Shown here piece by piece: positions 1-8,070 of a stretch of DNA of 62,365 bases; positions within the stretch are counted from its first letter, which is position 1; every line of letters starts with the position of its first letter. Source of the DNA: Myxococcota bacterium. Lineage in GTDB: Bacteria; Myxococcota_A; UBA796; JAJRTE01. The position numbers were made by a program, and so were the translations under genes. The notes below the pieces were generated by a model. The model made no database searches and was not told where the DNA came from. It was given only the letters and a program-made list of their open reading frames with translations. The stretch is taken from positions 1 to 62,365 of the forward strand of contig JAJRTE010000011.1 of assembly GCA_024278455.1 (NCBI GenBank), read 5' to 3'.

Positions 1-1
1 A

Positions 2-286
2 ATCGTGTGTAAGCGGTACAACCAGATGAAGACCACGCTGTTCACCACGAACTTCCCGCTGGAGTCCACCGTAGACCGGGGCCACTCGCTGGTTTCGGCC
101 TACGGGGGCGGCAGCCATCGCGCCGGCATCGGAAATCTCGCCTCGAGCGCCCTCATGCCGACCCTGGAAGAACGTGTCGGGGAGCGCATCTTCTCGAGAC
201 TGAAGCAGATGTGTACGATCTTGAGGATCGAGGCTTCTGACTACCGGAGGACCCACACCGCACGCGGCTCCAGGCGCCTGCGTTGA
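2..286 (+). CDS. DnaC/IstB-like AAA+ ATPase, C-terminal fragment (5' end outside window)
   Basis: The frame is open from base 2 with no stop upstream, so the true start lies before the window; about 94 residues are visible. The run RYNQMKTTLFTTNFPL, then RVGERIFSRLKQM and a final EASDYR, matches the end of the DnaC/IstB helicase-loader family (sensor-1 region with TTN, then an Arg-rich helix). Family members load the replicative helicase onto DNA or, as IstB, serve IS21-type transposition. No istA transposase is visible on this side, so a chromosomal DnaC-like role is as likely as a transposon role. The Arg-rich final ten residues look like an ordinary tail. Family assignment is fairly secure; the role is not. 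Confidence 0.75.
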   Translation: MVCKRYNQMKTTLFTTNFPLESTVDRGHSLVSAYGGGSHRAGIGNLASSALMPTLEERVGERIFSRLKQMCTILRIEASDYRRTHTARGSRRLR

Positions 287-404
287 GTTTTCGATCGAGG
301 CAACCGGTGGCAGCGGGAAGAGGCGCGGGCGAGGCCGTGGCCTACCCGGGGGAGTACGCCGGCCGGGCCTGCCCGGCGGGAACGCACTATCGAGGATCAG
401 ACCC

Positions 405-782
405 ATGAGCCGAATCGAGGAGCCGGGAGGCGAACGGTGGGCCGACGGTGGCCGGCCTGCGGAAATCGAGGACCCCTTCGAACGCGTACTCGAGACATCT
501 TTCAGCCGAAACCGGCATTTTGCGTGGTACCAGGCCCAGCCAGGAGCGGTCCGGAGCTTTCGGCGCCTGGTGCACGGCCTGTTGGCCGACCTCGAGCACG
601 CCGGCCCGCATGCGCGCATCGATGTCGAGCACGACCTCGATGGCCGGCGTTTCTGGCTCTCGATCGACATCCCCAGGTACCGCCTGCAACACCGCTGTCG
701 CCTTGCGGAACAGGAGCTTCGGGCTCTCCGGCGTCATCCGGAGATCGGGCACAGACTGGCCATCACAGATGACGTTTCCTGA
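405..782 (+). CDS. hypothetical protein, 125 aa
   Basis: I do not recognise a family. The product begins MSRIEEPGG and contains an amphipathic helix (residues about 50-66) followed by a stretch alternating hydrophobic and charged residues (ARIDVEHDLDGRRFWLSIDI), which looks like folded protein and not like a shadow frame. The start is supported only weakly, by a purine run (CGAGGATC) about 10 bases upstream. The last 20 bases overlap the end of the convergent GldG-like gene. A leftward frame at 387-752 on the other strand would continue the ABC cassette and is an alternative reading; both frames have similar G+C bias. I prefer the rightward one because of its residue pattern. Confidence 0.45.
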   Translation: MSRIEEPGGERWADGGRPAEIEDPFERVLETSFSRNRHFAWYQAQPGAVRSFRRLVHGLLADLEHAGPHARIDVEHDLDGRRFWLSIDIPRYRLQHRCRLAEQELRALRRHPEIGHRLAITDDVS

Positions 783-2349
783 AGTAGACGTAGAGACCCA
801 GGCAGAACGGGACGCCGGGCAGGACCAGCAGTGACATGTAGCCCACGAAAGCCGCCTGGGCTCGAGTCAACGACAATGGTTCGGCCTTCGATTCCCGCGG
901 CCTGATAGAGACCAGGTCCTCTTCTCGAGCCAGGTAGGCCACCGTGTTCAGGAACAGTTCGCTGTTCATGGTCGCCCGAAAGTAGGCGTTGGAGACAAAG
1001 TCGGAGTCGCCGAAAACCGCGATCATGGCCTCCTCGGGCTTCTCCGGCGCCGGTGTGTCCTCGTCGCTCGAGTCTTCCCCGGCAGCCACGGGATAGGTAG
1101 CAATAGCGGCCAGGTTGACCGGGCCGGGTACATCCACGCCCTCGTCGAATTCCGGGACGCCTCCCTCTTGCCCCTTCCCCTCGAGCACGCCACGTAGTTC
1201 CATTTCGCCCCAGGCGTTGTTTCCCGTCCGCATGAGGAACACGAGCCAGCCGTGGTGGGGGATGCTTTCCATCTTTTCGACCGAGCGCGACACCGGGAAA
1301 CTGATGGGCACCTGCATCAGCGGATCGGTGATCTTGTGCCCCCCCGCGGCGACGCAGATCGGGCTGGCATAGTCCCCCATGAAATCGCGCGCCACCAGGT
1401 CGACCACGAGGTCGTTCTCCAGCTTGAACCCCCAGGTACCGAGGTACTCGGCGAGGGAAGGGTCGGCCCCTGGATCGATCATGAACACCATCCGGCCACC
1501 TGTGTCGAGCCAGCCATCCAGGATCTCTCGCTCGCGGTCCATCAGCGGTTGCGTCGGACCCGGTACGACAAGGACGGAACAGTCTTCCGGAACCGTTCGC
1601 GTCTCGTAGAGACGCACGCTTTCAACCGTGAACGACTGCTTCTCCAGCGCGGTCTTGGCCTCCGACAGCCCCTCCCGCTCGTAGTCTTCCACAGATTTCT
1701 CCCCGTGGCCTGTCAGGAAACAAACCGTCTTTCCAGTCTTTCGGGTCAAGGAGATGATGGCATTGGTCAGTTCCTGCTCGCTGATGTCCGTGACCTTCTT
1801 CTCACGGCCGCCGAGTGTCAGCACCACGGTGTCCGCGGTCTTCACGTCGAACTGTCGTACCGCGGTCGGGTTCCGGTAGGGATCGACGAAGGTCACCGAC
1901 AGTTTGTCGGTATGGAGCTTGTAGGCGTCGATGAGGTCCTTGAACTTCTGTTCCGCCGCACTCTCTTCATCGAAAAACGTGGTGACCTGGATGGTCTCTT
2001 CGAGCCCCTCGAGCACCTGGATCGTCTGGGGTGACAGGCCGAAGAGCTTGTCCCGGGTGGCGTCGTACCGGACCGGGTGGCGAGACACGATGAAGTTGAT
2101 CAGCACGAGCACGACCAGGCACAGGGCGGTCAGCAGGAGAGCGAGGCTGCTGTATCGGACCGAGCGACTGAACAGGAGGGCCGTGATATCGTCTATGTGC
2201 GTATAGACGTAGAAAAACCCGAGGCCGAGGCCAACAAAGGCCATGATCTGGTACAGCAGGGAGAATTCCCTGGTGATCAGCACCCCGAGCACCGCGACCA
2301 CGACCAGGAACAGACCGAGCGCGCCAAGGATCTTGCTAATCTGTTTCAT
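763..2349 (-). CDS. GldG-like ABC-associated membrane protein, 528 aa
   Basis: Third gene of a leftward cassette. After a short basic start come two membrane helices (residues about 9-28 and 33-50), a third near 70-90, then a large extracytoplasmic domain of the ABC_transp_aux/GldG type, with typical phrases such as DKLFGLSPQTIQVLEGL and FLTGHGEKS, a GDSDF motif near residue 435 and a C-terminal membrane helix ending in YFRKRHL. GldG works with GldA and GldF as an ABC complex needed for gliding in Bacteroidota; homologues in other phyla are of unknown cargo. The start at MKQISK is chosen over one 25 codons upstream because GGAGAGG sits just before it. The gene follows the permease after a gap of about 105 bases. 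Confidence 0.85.
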   Translation of the reverse strand: MKQISKILGALGLFLVVVAVLGVLITREFSLLYQIMAFVGLGLGFFYVYTHIDDITALLFSRSVRYSSLALLLTALCLVVLVLINFIVSRHPVRYDATRDKLFGLSPQTIQVLEGLEETIQVTTFFDEESAAEQKFKDLIDAYKLHTDKLSVTFVDPYRNPTAVRQFDVKTADTVVLTLGGREKKVTDISEQELTNAIISLTRKTGKTVCFLTGHGEKSVEDYEREGLSEAKTALEKQSFTVESVRLYETRTVPEDCSVLVVPGPTQPLMDREREILDGWLDTGGRMVFMIDPGADPSLAEYLGTWGFKLENDLVVDLVARDFMGDYASPICVAAGGHKITDPLMQVPISFPVSRSVEKMESIPHHGWLVFLMRTGNNAWGEMELRGVLEGKGQEGGVPEFDEGVDVPGPVNLAAIATYPVAAGEDSSDEDTPAPEKPEEAMIAVFGDSDFVSNAYFRATMNSELFLNTVAYLAREEDLVSIRPRESKAEPLSLTRAQAAFVGYMSLLVLPGVPFCLGLYVYFRKRHL

Positions 2350-2454
2350 CGAACCTCTCCAGGATGGTACATGCGCCTTCGGCCCCGCCCAGCGTCGGGC
2401 TCGAGCCTGCGGCGCTCCGGGCACCGCTCCGGATTGCTTTCCTGCCCTGTCGTC

Positions 2455-3216
2455 CTATTGCCGTCGGAGTGTCTCGAGCCTCTGCACGGCAGCAAACAGG
2501 CACAGGACAATCAGGGACAGGTAGTAGACACCGCCCTCCAGCTTGAGGTAGCCTCGAGTAAAGCCTTGGTATTGTTCAAGGATCGACAAGTAGTTCCACA
2601 CCTCGTCGCTTGACGGTCCCGAGCCGGCGAGACTGATGACCCACAGCACGAGGGACATGGTGAACGCGAGAATCCCGGCGACGAGCTGGTGCTGCGTGAA
2701 CGACGATGCCAGCATCCCGATGGCGACGCAAGCGGCGCCGAGCAGGAGTGCGCCGAGGTAGGCGGTCAGTACCGGGCCGGGGTCCACCGTTCCCAGTTTG
2801 CTGAGCACCAGGGGAAACTGGATCGTCAGCAGGAGGTATACGGCGAAAAAGGCCACGGAGCCCGCGAACTTGCCCACGACGATTTCGCCGGAGGAGACCG
2901 GGGACGTGAGAAGGAACTCGAGGGTGCGGTTGCGTCTCTCCTCGGCGAACAGGCGCATGGCCATGAGGGGGTTGACGAACAGGAAGAAGACGCCCATGTT
3001 TTCGAACAACCCGCCCAGCACGGCATCGGTGAGGTTCGGCAACTGGCCGGCCATGGGACTGCCTGCCACCTGCGACGAGTACTCGGCGTAGGAGGTGACC
3101 AGCAACCAGAAGAACAGGCCGGTGAGAAAAAGCAGCATGGTGAGAAAGACGTAGCCCATCACCGACATGAAGTATTCGCGCAGCTCCTTGCGAGCGATGT
3201 AGTAGATGTTCATCAT
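2455..3216 (-). CDS. ABC-2 type permease, GldF-like, 253 aa
   Basis: An integral membrane protein with about six predicted helices, beginning MMNIYYIARKELREYF, the usual N-terminus of ABC-2 permeases of the GldF/NosY group. The segment FAEERRNRTLEFLLTSPVS is the family hallmark, the cytoplasmic loop that couples to the ATPase. It would form the transmembrane channel with the ATPase encoded immediately upstream; the two genes overlap by 4 bases (ATGA), which implies translational coupling. Length is normal for the family. With the GldG-like protein downstream it forms a complete GldAFG-like cassette. The substrate cannot be inferred from sequence. Confidence 0.88.
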   Translation of the reverse strand: MMNIYYIARKELREYFMSVMGYVFLTMLLFLTGLFFWLLVTSYAEYSSQVAGSPMAGQLPNLTDAVLGGLFENMGVFFLFVNPLMAMRLFAEERRNRTLEFLLTSPVSSGEIVVGKFAGSVAFFAVYLLLTIQFPLVLSKLGTVDPGPVLTAYLGALLLGAACVAIGMLASSFTQHQLVAGILAFTMSLVLWVISLAGSGPSSDEVWNYLSILEQYQGFTRGYLKLEGGVYYLSLIVLCLFAAVQRLETLRRQ

Positions 3217-4178
3217 GCCACCACCTCCACCCTGCCCGTGCCGGTCTCTTCCCGGGTCGTCAGTTCCCGGAACACTTCTTCCAGCGACAAGGATTCCCTG
3301 CGCAGTTCCAGCAGGCCCCAGTCTCGAGTCACCGCCAGCTTCGCCATTTCTTCTCGAATGTCCTTGCCAGCATCGACATCGACGAGGTACCGGGCGCTTC
3401 CGGACCCCACCGTCTCTTCGGCGACGTGGAGCACGTCCCGAACCGCGCGCAGGCGCTCGCCCGTGTCCGGCGCCGGCCTGCGAAGGACGATCGACAGCCG
3501 TTCGCCCTTTTGCAGTTGGGCCGAAAGCTCATCGATGCTCCCCTGGGCAACGATCTTGCCCTTGTTGATGATGACCACACGCTGGCAGGTCATCGTGACC
3601 TCGGGCAGGATGTGGGTGGAAAGAATGATCGTGTGCTTCCCGGCAAGGCCGCGGATGAGCTGCCGGATCCCAATGATCTGGTTCGGGTCCAGCCCGATGG
3701 TGGGTTCGTCCAGGATGAGTACCGGCGGTTCGTGCACCAGGGCCTGGGCAAGCCCCACCCGTTGCTGGTACCCCTTGGAGAGGTGTCCCACCAGCCGGTG
3801 CGCGACCTCATCGAGCGAGCAGACCTCCAAGGCTCGAGCCACCGCGGGCTTCAGCTTTCTCCGCGGGACGCCTCGAAGTTGCGCCGCGTACTCGACATAG
3901 CCCCTGACGGTCATCTCGAGGTACAGAGGTGGCACTTCGGGCACGTAGCCGAACTTGCGTTTCGCGGCCTTCGGGTGGTCGGCGATGCTGATCCCGTCGA
4001 TCGTCGCCGTTCCTTCATTGGCTCCAAGCGCCCCGGTGAGAATTCTCATCGTGGTGGACTTTCCCGCCCCGTTGGGCCCAAGGAATCCGAGAATCTCACC
4101 CGGCTCGACCTTGAACGACACGTGGTCGACCGCGGTGATGGCACCGTAACGCTTGGTCAGGTCATTGACTTCGATCAT
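3213..4178 (-). CDS. ABC transporter ATPase, GldA-like, 321 aa
   Basis: First gene of the leftward cassette. Walker A GPNGAGKST, signature LSKGYQQR, Walker B VLILDEPTIGLD and the H-loop STHIL are all present and intact, followed by the C-terminal domain of about 90 residues common in ATPases paired with ABC-2 permeases. It energises the membrane protein made from the next gene. The start MIEVNDLTKRYG is chosen, 40 codons inside a longer open frame, because it matches the family N-terminus and is preceded by GGCGGAG at good spacing. It is divergent from the helicase gene across a 268-base region that should carry promoters for both. Confidence 0.92.
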   Translation of the reverse strand: MIEVNDLTKRYGAITAVDHVSFKVEPGEILGFLGPNGAGKSTTMRILTGALGANEGTATIDGISIADHPKAAKRKFGYVPEVPPLYLEMTVRGYVEYAAQLRGVPRRKLKPAVARALEVCSLDEVAHRLVGHLSKGYQQRVGLAQALVHEPPVLILDEPTIGLDPNQIIGIRQLIRGLAGKHTIILSTHILPEVTMTCQRVVIINKGKIVAQGSIDELSAQLQKGERLSIVLRRPAPDTGERLRAVRDVLHVAEETVGSGSARYLVDVDAGKDIREEMAKLAVTRDWGLLELRRESLSLEEVFRELTTREETGTGRVEVVA

Positions 4179-4446
4179 GACACGCTCCGCCAACGGGTCG
4201 GTCCATGTCCGTGCGACGACAAGATGGGCGGAAAAGCCGTTCTCACCCCTCCCTCCCCATGCCTCGTGCCGCACCGGCGACAAGCGCATTCCGCGCATCG
4301 AAGGGTAAACATCCGTCCCGCCGAGTCAAGCACCCTCGAGCGCCCGTGGGAGCCTCCCCCGGGCGATTTCGGCGTGCCATTCGCACGCGCATCGGTTACC
4401 CTGCGATCTCTTCGGCAACAAGTCAACATGGAACTTGGGTTGGTAC

Positions 4447-6684
4447 ATGGCGGAAGATCATTCTGGGGAAGCACGTTCGCCGGACGCCGGCGAGGCAGGA
4501 GGCGGGGTCCCCCTCACCTATCGCGGCCTGGTCCTGGACCGGTTCCAGGCTGAAGCCATCGATGCTGTCAGGCGCGGATGTTCGGTTCTCGTCACGGCTC
4601 CCACCGGCAACGGAAAGACGATCATCGCCGACTTCGTGGTCGATCAGGCCATGAGAAACGGCCGCCAGGTGGTGTACACGGCCCCCATCAAGGCGCTGTC
4701 CAACCAGAAGTATCGCGATTATATCAGATTGTACGGCAGGCAGCGCGTGGGGCTGGTCACCGGTGACCTGGTGATCAACAACGATGCGCCGCTGCGGATC
4801 ATGACCACGGAGATTATGCGCAACATTTTGTTGCAAGGCGACCGAACCGAAAACCTCGCACACGTCATCATCGACGAGGCCCACTTCCTCGACGACGAAG
4901 AGCGGGGAACGGTGTGGGAGGAGCTGCTCATCTACTTGCCGCGGGAGGTGCGCATCCTCGCCCTGTCCGCGACGCTTCCGAACGTGGCCGACTTTGCCGA
5001 GTGGCTCTCCTTGGTTCGAGACGAGAAGATCGTGGTCGTCGAGGAGGATCATCGTACCGTGCCGCTCAAGCTGCTGCTGGCCAACCGTCACGTGGGTATC
5101 GTTGGCCAGCGGGCGTTCCAGCGTGCCTACCGGAAGCACGGGTCGAACGGTGCGCAGGCGTTGGGGCAAGGCGGGGCGGGGCAGGACGGTGCTGGAGGGA
5201 GATCGGGACGGGGCCGCGCGCGCGGGAGGGACCGGAACCACGGCGGTTCCCGGAGAGGGGCCGGTGCGACGCGCCATCTCGACCTGGTGGAACTGGTCTG
5301 TCCGGACTACTTGCCGGTGCTCTATTTCGTGTTCAGCCGGCGGCAGACGGAGATGTTCGCGCGGCAGGCGAGCCGCGTGTTGCGCCGTCCTCTGCTCGAC
5401 GCTGCCTCGAGGCGTGCTCTCGATGGCGCGCTTTCCCGGTTCGAGGAGGAGAATCCGGGGGTGCTCACGCAGGTGCACGTGCAGATGTATCGGCAGGGGG
5501 TGGCGTTCCACCATGCCGGGCTCCACGTGGCGTTGAAGGCGCTGGTGGAGGAGCTATACGAGCGGCGACTCATCCAGCTTCTCTATTGCACGTCGACCTT
5601 TGCCCTCGGTATCAACATGCCGGCGCGCACGGTGGTGTTCGAGTCGGTTCGCAAGTTCAACGGGGAAAGCGTGGTTCCCCTGACCGTCCGGCAGTTTCAG
5701 CAGAAGGCCGGCAGGGCGGGCAGGCGCGGCATGGACGACGTGGGCTACGTCATCGTGCGCGAAGACTTCGAGGACTATCCCCGGGACCGGGCGTCTCTCG
5801 AGCTGTACCGCCAGGGGCGCTATGAGCGCATCTCGAGTGCGTTCAATCTCAGCTTCTCGTCGGTCGTCAACCTGCTCCATCGCCACACCGAGAGCGAGAT
5901 CCACGATATCCTGGGCCGCTCATTCCTCAACTTCTACAACCTCAAGTCGGTCGAGCGCGATCGTGCGCGTCTCGAAGCGCTCGAGCGCAAGCTGCAGCCG
6001 GCGTCCGGCGATCCGGATGGGGGCGACGAGGAACGGACCGGGCGCGAGGTGCGACGGTTGCGAAGGGCGGCCCGGAGCCTGGCCAGGCGTATCGAGGCTC
6101 GCGAGTCCGGGCTCATCGAGGGATTCCGGGACAAGGTCGATTTCCTCAAGCTTGCCGGATACATCAACGACGACGGATCGTTCAACGCCGGCGCTCGAGC
6201 CCTCATGCATGTCCAGATAAACGAGATCTTCGTCACCGAATTGCTTCTCGAGGGCATATTCGAGGAACTGGACGAGGACGAGTTGTTCGGTGTGTTGACC
6301 AGCATCGTGCATGAGCTGCCTCGAGGCGTTGTCAGCCGGTATCCGCTGGCCGGCAGGTGGGCGCATCTCCGCGCGCGGGTACTGCGCGTCAAGACCGGCG
6401 ACGTGGTGCTCGGCGGGTCCGAACTGATGGGCTTCCCGGTGCCCTTTTCGCCGGACCTCATGCCGTTCGGGTACCTGTGGGCAAAAGGAGCGCCGTTGTC
6501 GGTCTTGATGAATCGGCTCGATAGTGATATCGATGTTTCCGGTGACCTGGTTGGTGCGTTCCGCCGGGCCAAGGACCTTGCCGGCCAGCTCCGCGCGGTG
6601 TACCGCGACGACGGCGTGCTGAGTGGGCGGTTGAGTGACCTCATCAGGAAAGTGAGCCGGGACGAGGTGGAGGTCATCGACTGA
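4447..6684 (+). CDS. SKI2-like DExH RNA helicase, 745 aa
   Basis: Superfamily 2 helicase of the Ski2/Mtr4/HelY type. Motif I is APTGNGKT (residues 51-58), motif II DEAH (143-146), motif III SAT (174-176), and motif VI lies in QKAGRAGRRGMDD. The C-terminal third has a DSHCT-like helical domain (around FRDKVDFLKLAGYI). In eukaryotes this group feeds RNA to the exosome; bacterial members probably act in rRNA or mRNA processing. Residues about 229-276, between the two RecA domains, form a Gly/Arg-rich stretch that is not part of the fold and resembles an RGG RNA-binding tail. ATG at 4447 is preferred over TTG at 4435, but the ribosome binding site is weak for both. Confidence 0.88.
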   Translation: MAEDHSGEARSPDAGEAGGGVPLTYRGLVLDRFQAEAIDAVRRGCSVLVTAPTGNGKTIIADFVVDQAMRNGRQVVYTAPIKALSNQKYRDYIRLYGRQRVGLVTGDLVINNDAPLRIMTTEIMRNILLQGDRTENLAHVIIDEAHFLDDEERGTVWEELLIYLPREVRILALSATLPNVADFAEWLSLVRDEKIVVVEEDHRTVPLKLLLANRHVGIVGQRAFQRAYRKHGSNGAQALGQGGAGQDGAGGRSGRGRARGRDRNHGGSRRGAGATRHLDLVELVCPDYLPVLYFVFSRRQTEMFARQASRVLRRPLLDAASRRALDGALSRFEEENPGVLTQVHVQMYRQGVAFHHAGLHVALKALVEELYERRLIQLLYCTSTFALGINMPARTVVFESVRKFNGESVVPLTVRQFQQKAGRAGRRGMDDVGYVIVREDFEDYPRDRASLELYRQGRYERISSAFNLSFSSVVNLLHRHTESEIHDILGRSFLNFYNLKSVERDRARLEALERKLQPASGDPDGGDEERTGREVRRLRRAARSLARRIEARESGLIEGFRDKVDFLKLAGYINDDGSFNAGARALMHVQINEIFVTELLLEGIFEELDEDELFGVLTSIVHELPRGVVSRYPLAGRWAHLRARVLRVKTGDVVLGGSELMGFPVPFSPDLMPFGYLWAKGAPLSVLMNRLDSDIDVSGDLVGAFRRAKDLAGQLRAVYRDDGVLSGRLSDLIRKVSRDEVEVID

Positions 6685-6824
6685 CACCTGTCGGCCGGGA
6701 AGGCGGGGGGGCGTGGTTCCCTTGGCGCGGCGTTGGAGCACTCTCGATGACCGATACGAGCGTTGCCCCATCCGGTCTCGAGAGTCTCGACCCATGAGCG
6801 AGAGGACTATCGAGGGGGTGGCTC

Positions 6825-8015
6825 GTGAGTGATACGACGTCGGAACGTCTCAGGATCTGCTTCATTCACACCCAGTATCATCCAGCGTTCAGCGGGCACG
6901 CCATCCAGCTCGATCGGGTCCGCCAGCGCCTGCGTTCCCGGGGCGTGTTCGTGGAAGTGTGGGCACCGCGGATGGCGGGGACGCCTGTTCGGGAGTACCG
7001 GGAAGGTATCCTGGTACGTCGCTTCGGGCCGGTGGGAACGCGGCGAGCCGCACGATACCTCCGCGCGCTGCATCTCGCGGCATGGTCGGCGTTTCGTGGT
7101 GGGCGCCACGACATCCTGCACCACGCGGGCGTCAACATGGGGACGCGGTGGGCCATTGTGCCCGCGGCGTTGTTGGGGCGGAAGCAGGTAGTCCAGATGA
7201 CGCTTCTCCACGCCGACGACCCCGAGACGCTCATGACGGCCTGGCCGCGCTGCATTTCGCGCCGGCTGTATGTTCGAGTCGACCGCTGGATCGCCCTGGG
7301 GACGGCCCTGAAGGAGGCCTACTTGCGGACGGCGCTGCCTCGAGACCGGCTGGTGGTCATCCCGGTGGGCGTGGACATGGCCCAGTTTGCGCCCGCTCCC
7401 GACAAGGAGGTGGTGCGGAGACGGCTGGGGCTTCCGGAAGGTGTGCCCGTCGTGATCTCTGTCGGGGACATGGTTCCGCGCAAGGGCTTCGATGTCCTCG
7501 TGGAGGCCGTTCCAGCGGTGCTGCGAGATGTTCCGGACGCCTTGTTTCTGGTTGTCGGACCGAAGAGTCATCTGCATCCGGCAAAGAACGAACTACGCAA
7601 GACGTTCCTGGCTGCCTTGCAGAAGCGTATCGCCGAGCTGGGCGTGGCCTCGAGCGTCCGTTTCGTTGGGCGGCAGCGCGACATGCCCGCGTTCTACCAG
7701 GCCGCCGACGTGATGGCTTTTCCTTCCCGGTCGGAGGGACTGCCGAATGCGGTCATGGAAGCCGGCGCGGCCGGTCTTCCGGTGGTCATGGCGGACTTGC
7801 CGGGTATCTCGACCGACTTGGTCGACGAAGGGCGGACGGGCCACATCGTGCCGCAGGAAGATCCCAGTGCCCTCGCCAGCAGGCTCGTCGAACTCCTGGC
7901 TGACTCGAGACGCCGGAGAGAGATGGGGATGGAGGCCCGGCGCCGGGTGCAGGAGCGTTTCGACCTGGAGCGTGTCGTCGATCGGTACGTCGAGCTGTAC
8001 CGCGCGCTGCTGTGA
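6825..8015 (+). CDS. GT4-family glycosyltransferase, 396 aa
   Basis: GT-B fold glycosyltransferase. The N-terminal domain starts with RICFIHTQYHPAFSGHA, the acceptor-side Rossmann domain with a glycine-rich loop. The C-terminal domain holds VGDMVPRKGFDVLVEAVP and the E-x7-E nucleotide-sugar motif in SEGLPNAVMEAGA. It should transfer a sugar from an NDP-sugar to a lipid or glycan, on the cytoplasmic face. The start is GTG, supported by GAGGGGGTGG directly upstream. It stands alone between the helicase and the convergent uvrC gene, so the glycan it builds cannot be named. The 55-base gap to uvrC contains the perfect palindrome GCCGGGCCCGGC and a repeat of GTGGCCGGGCC, which could end transcription in both directions. 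Confidence 0.9.
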   Translation: MSDTTSERLRICFIHTQYHPAFSGHAIQLDRVRQRLRSRGVFVEVWAPRMAGTPVREYREGILVRRFGPVGTRRAARYLRALHLAAWSAFRGGRHDILHHAGVNMGTRWAIVPAALLGRKQVVQMTLLHADDPETLMTAWPRCISRRLYVRVDRWIALGTALKEAYLRTALPRDRLVVIPVGVDMAQFAPAPDKEVVRRRLGLPEGVPVVISVGDMVPRKGFDVLVEAVPAVLRDVPDALFLVVGPKSHLHPAKNELRKTFLAALQKRIAELGVASSVRFVGRQRDMPAFYQAADVMAFPSRSEGLPNAVMEAGAAGLPVVMADLPGISTDLVDEGRTGHIVPQEDPSALASRLVELLADSRRRREMGMEARRRVQERFDLERVVDRYVELYRALL

Positions 8016-8070
8016 AGCGTGGCCGGGCCCGGCACGGTGGCCGGGCCGCTCCGGCGTGCGCCGCCCGCGG

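Noticed and set aside
387..752. Leftward 121-codon frame right after the GldG-like stop
   Set aside because: It would continue the operon, but its residue pattern is less protein-like than the rightward 405-782 frame it overlaps; left as an alternative only.
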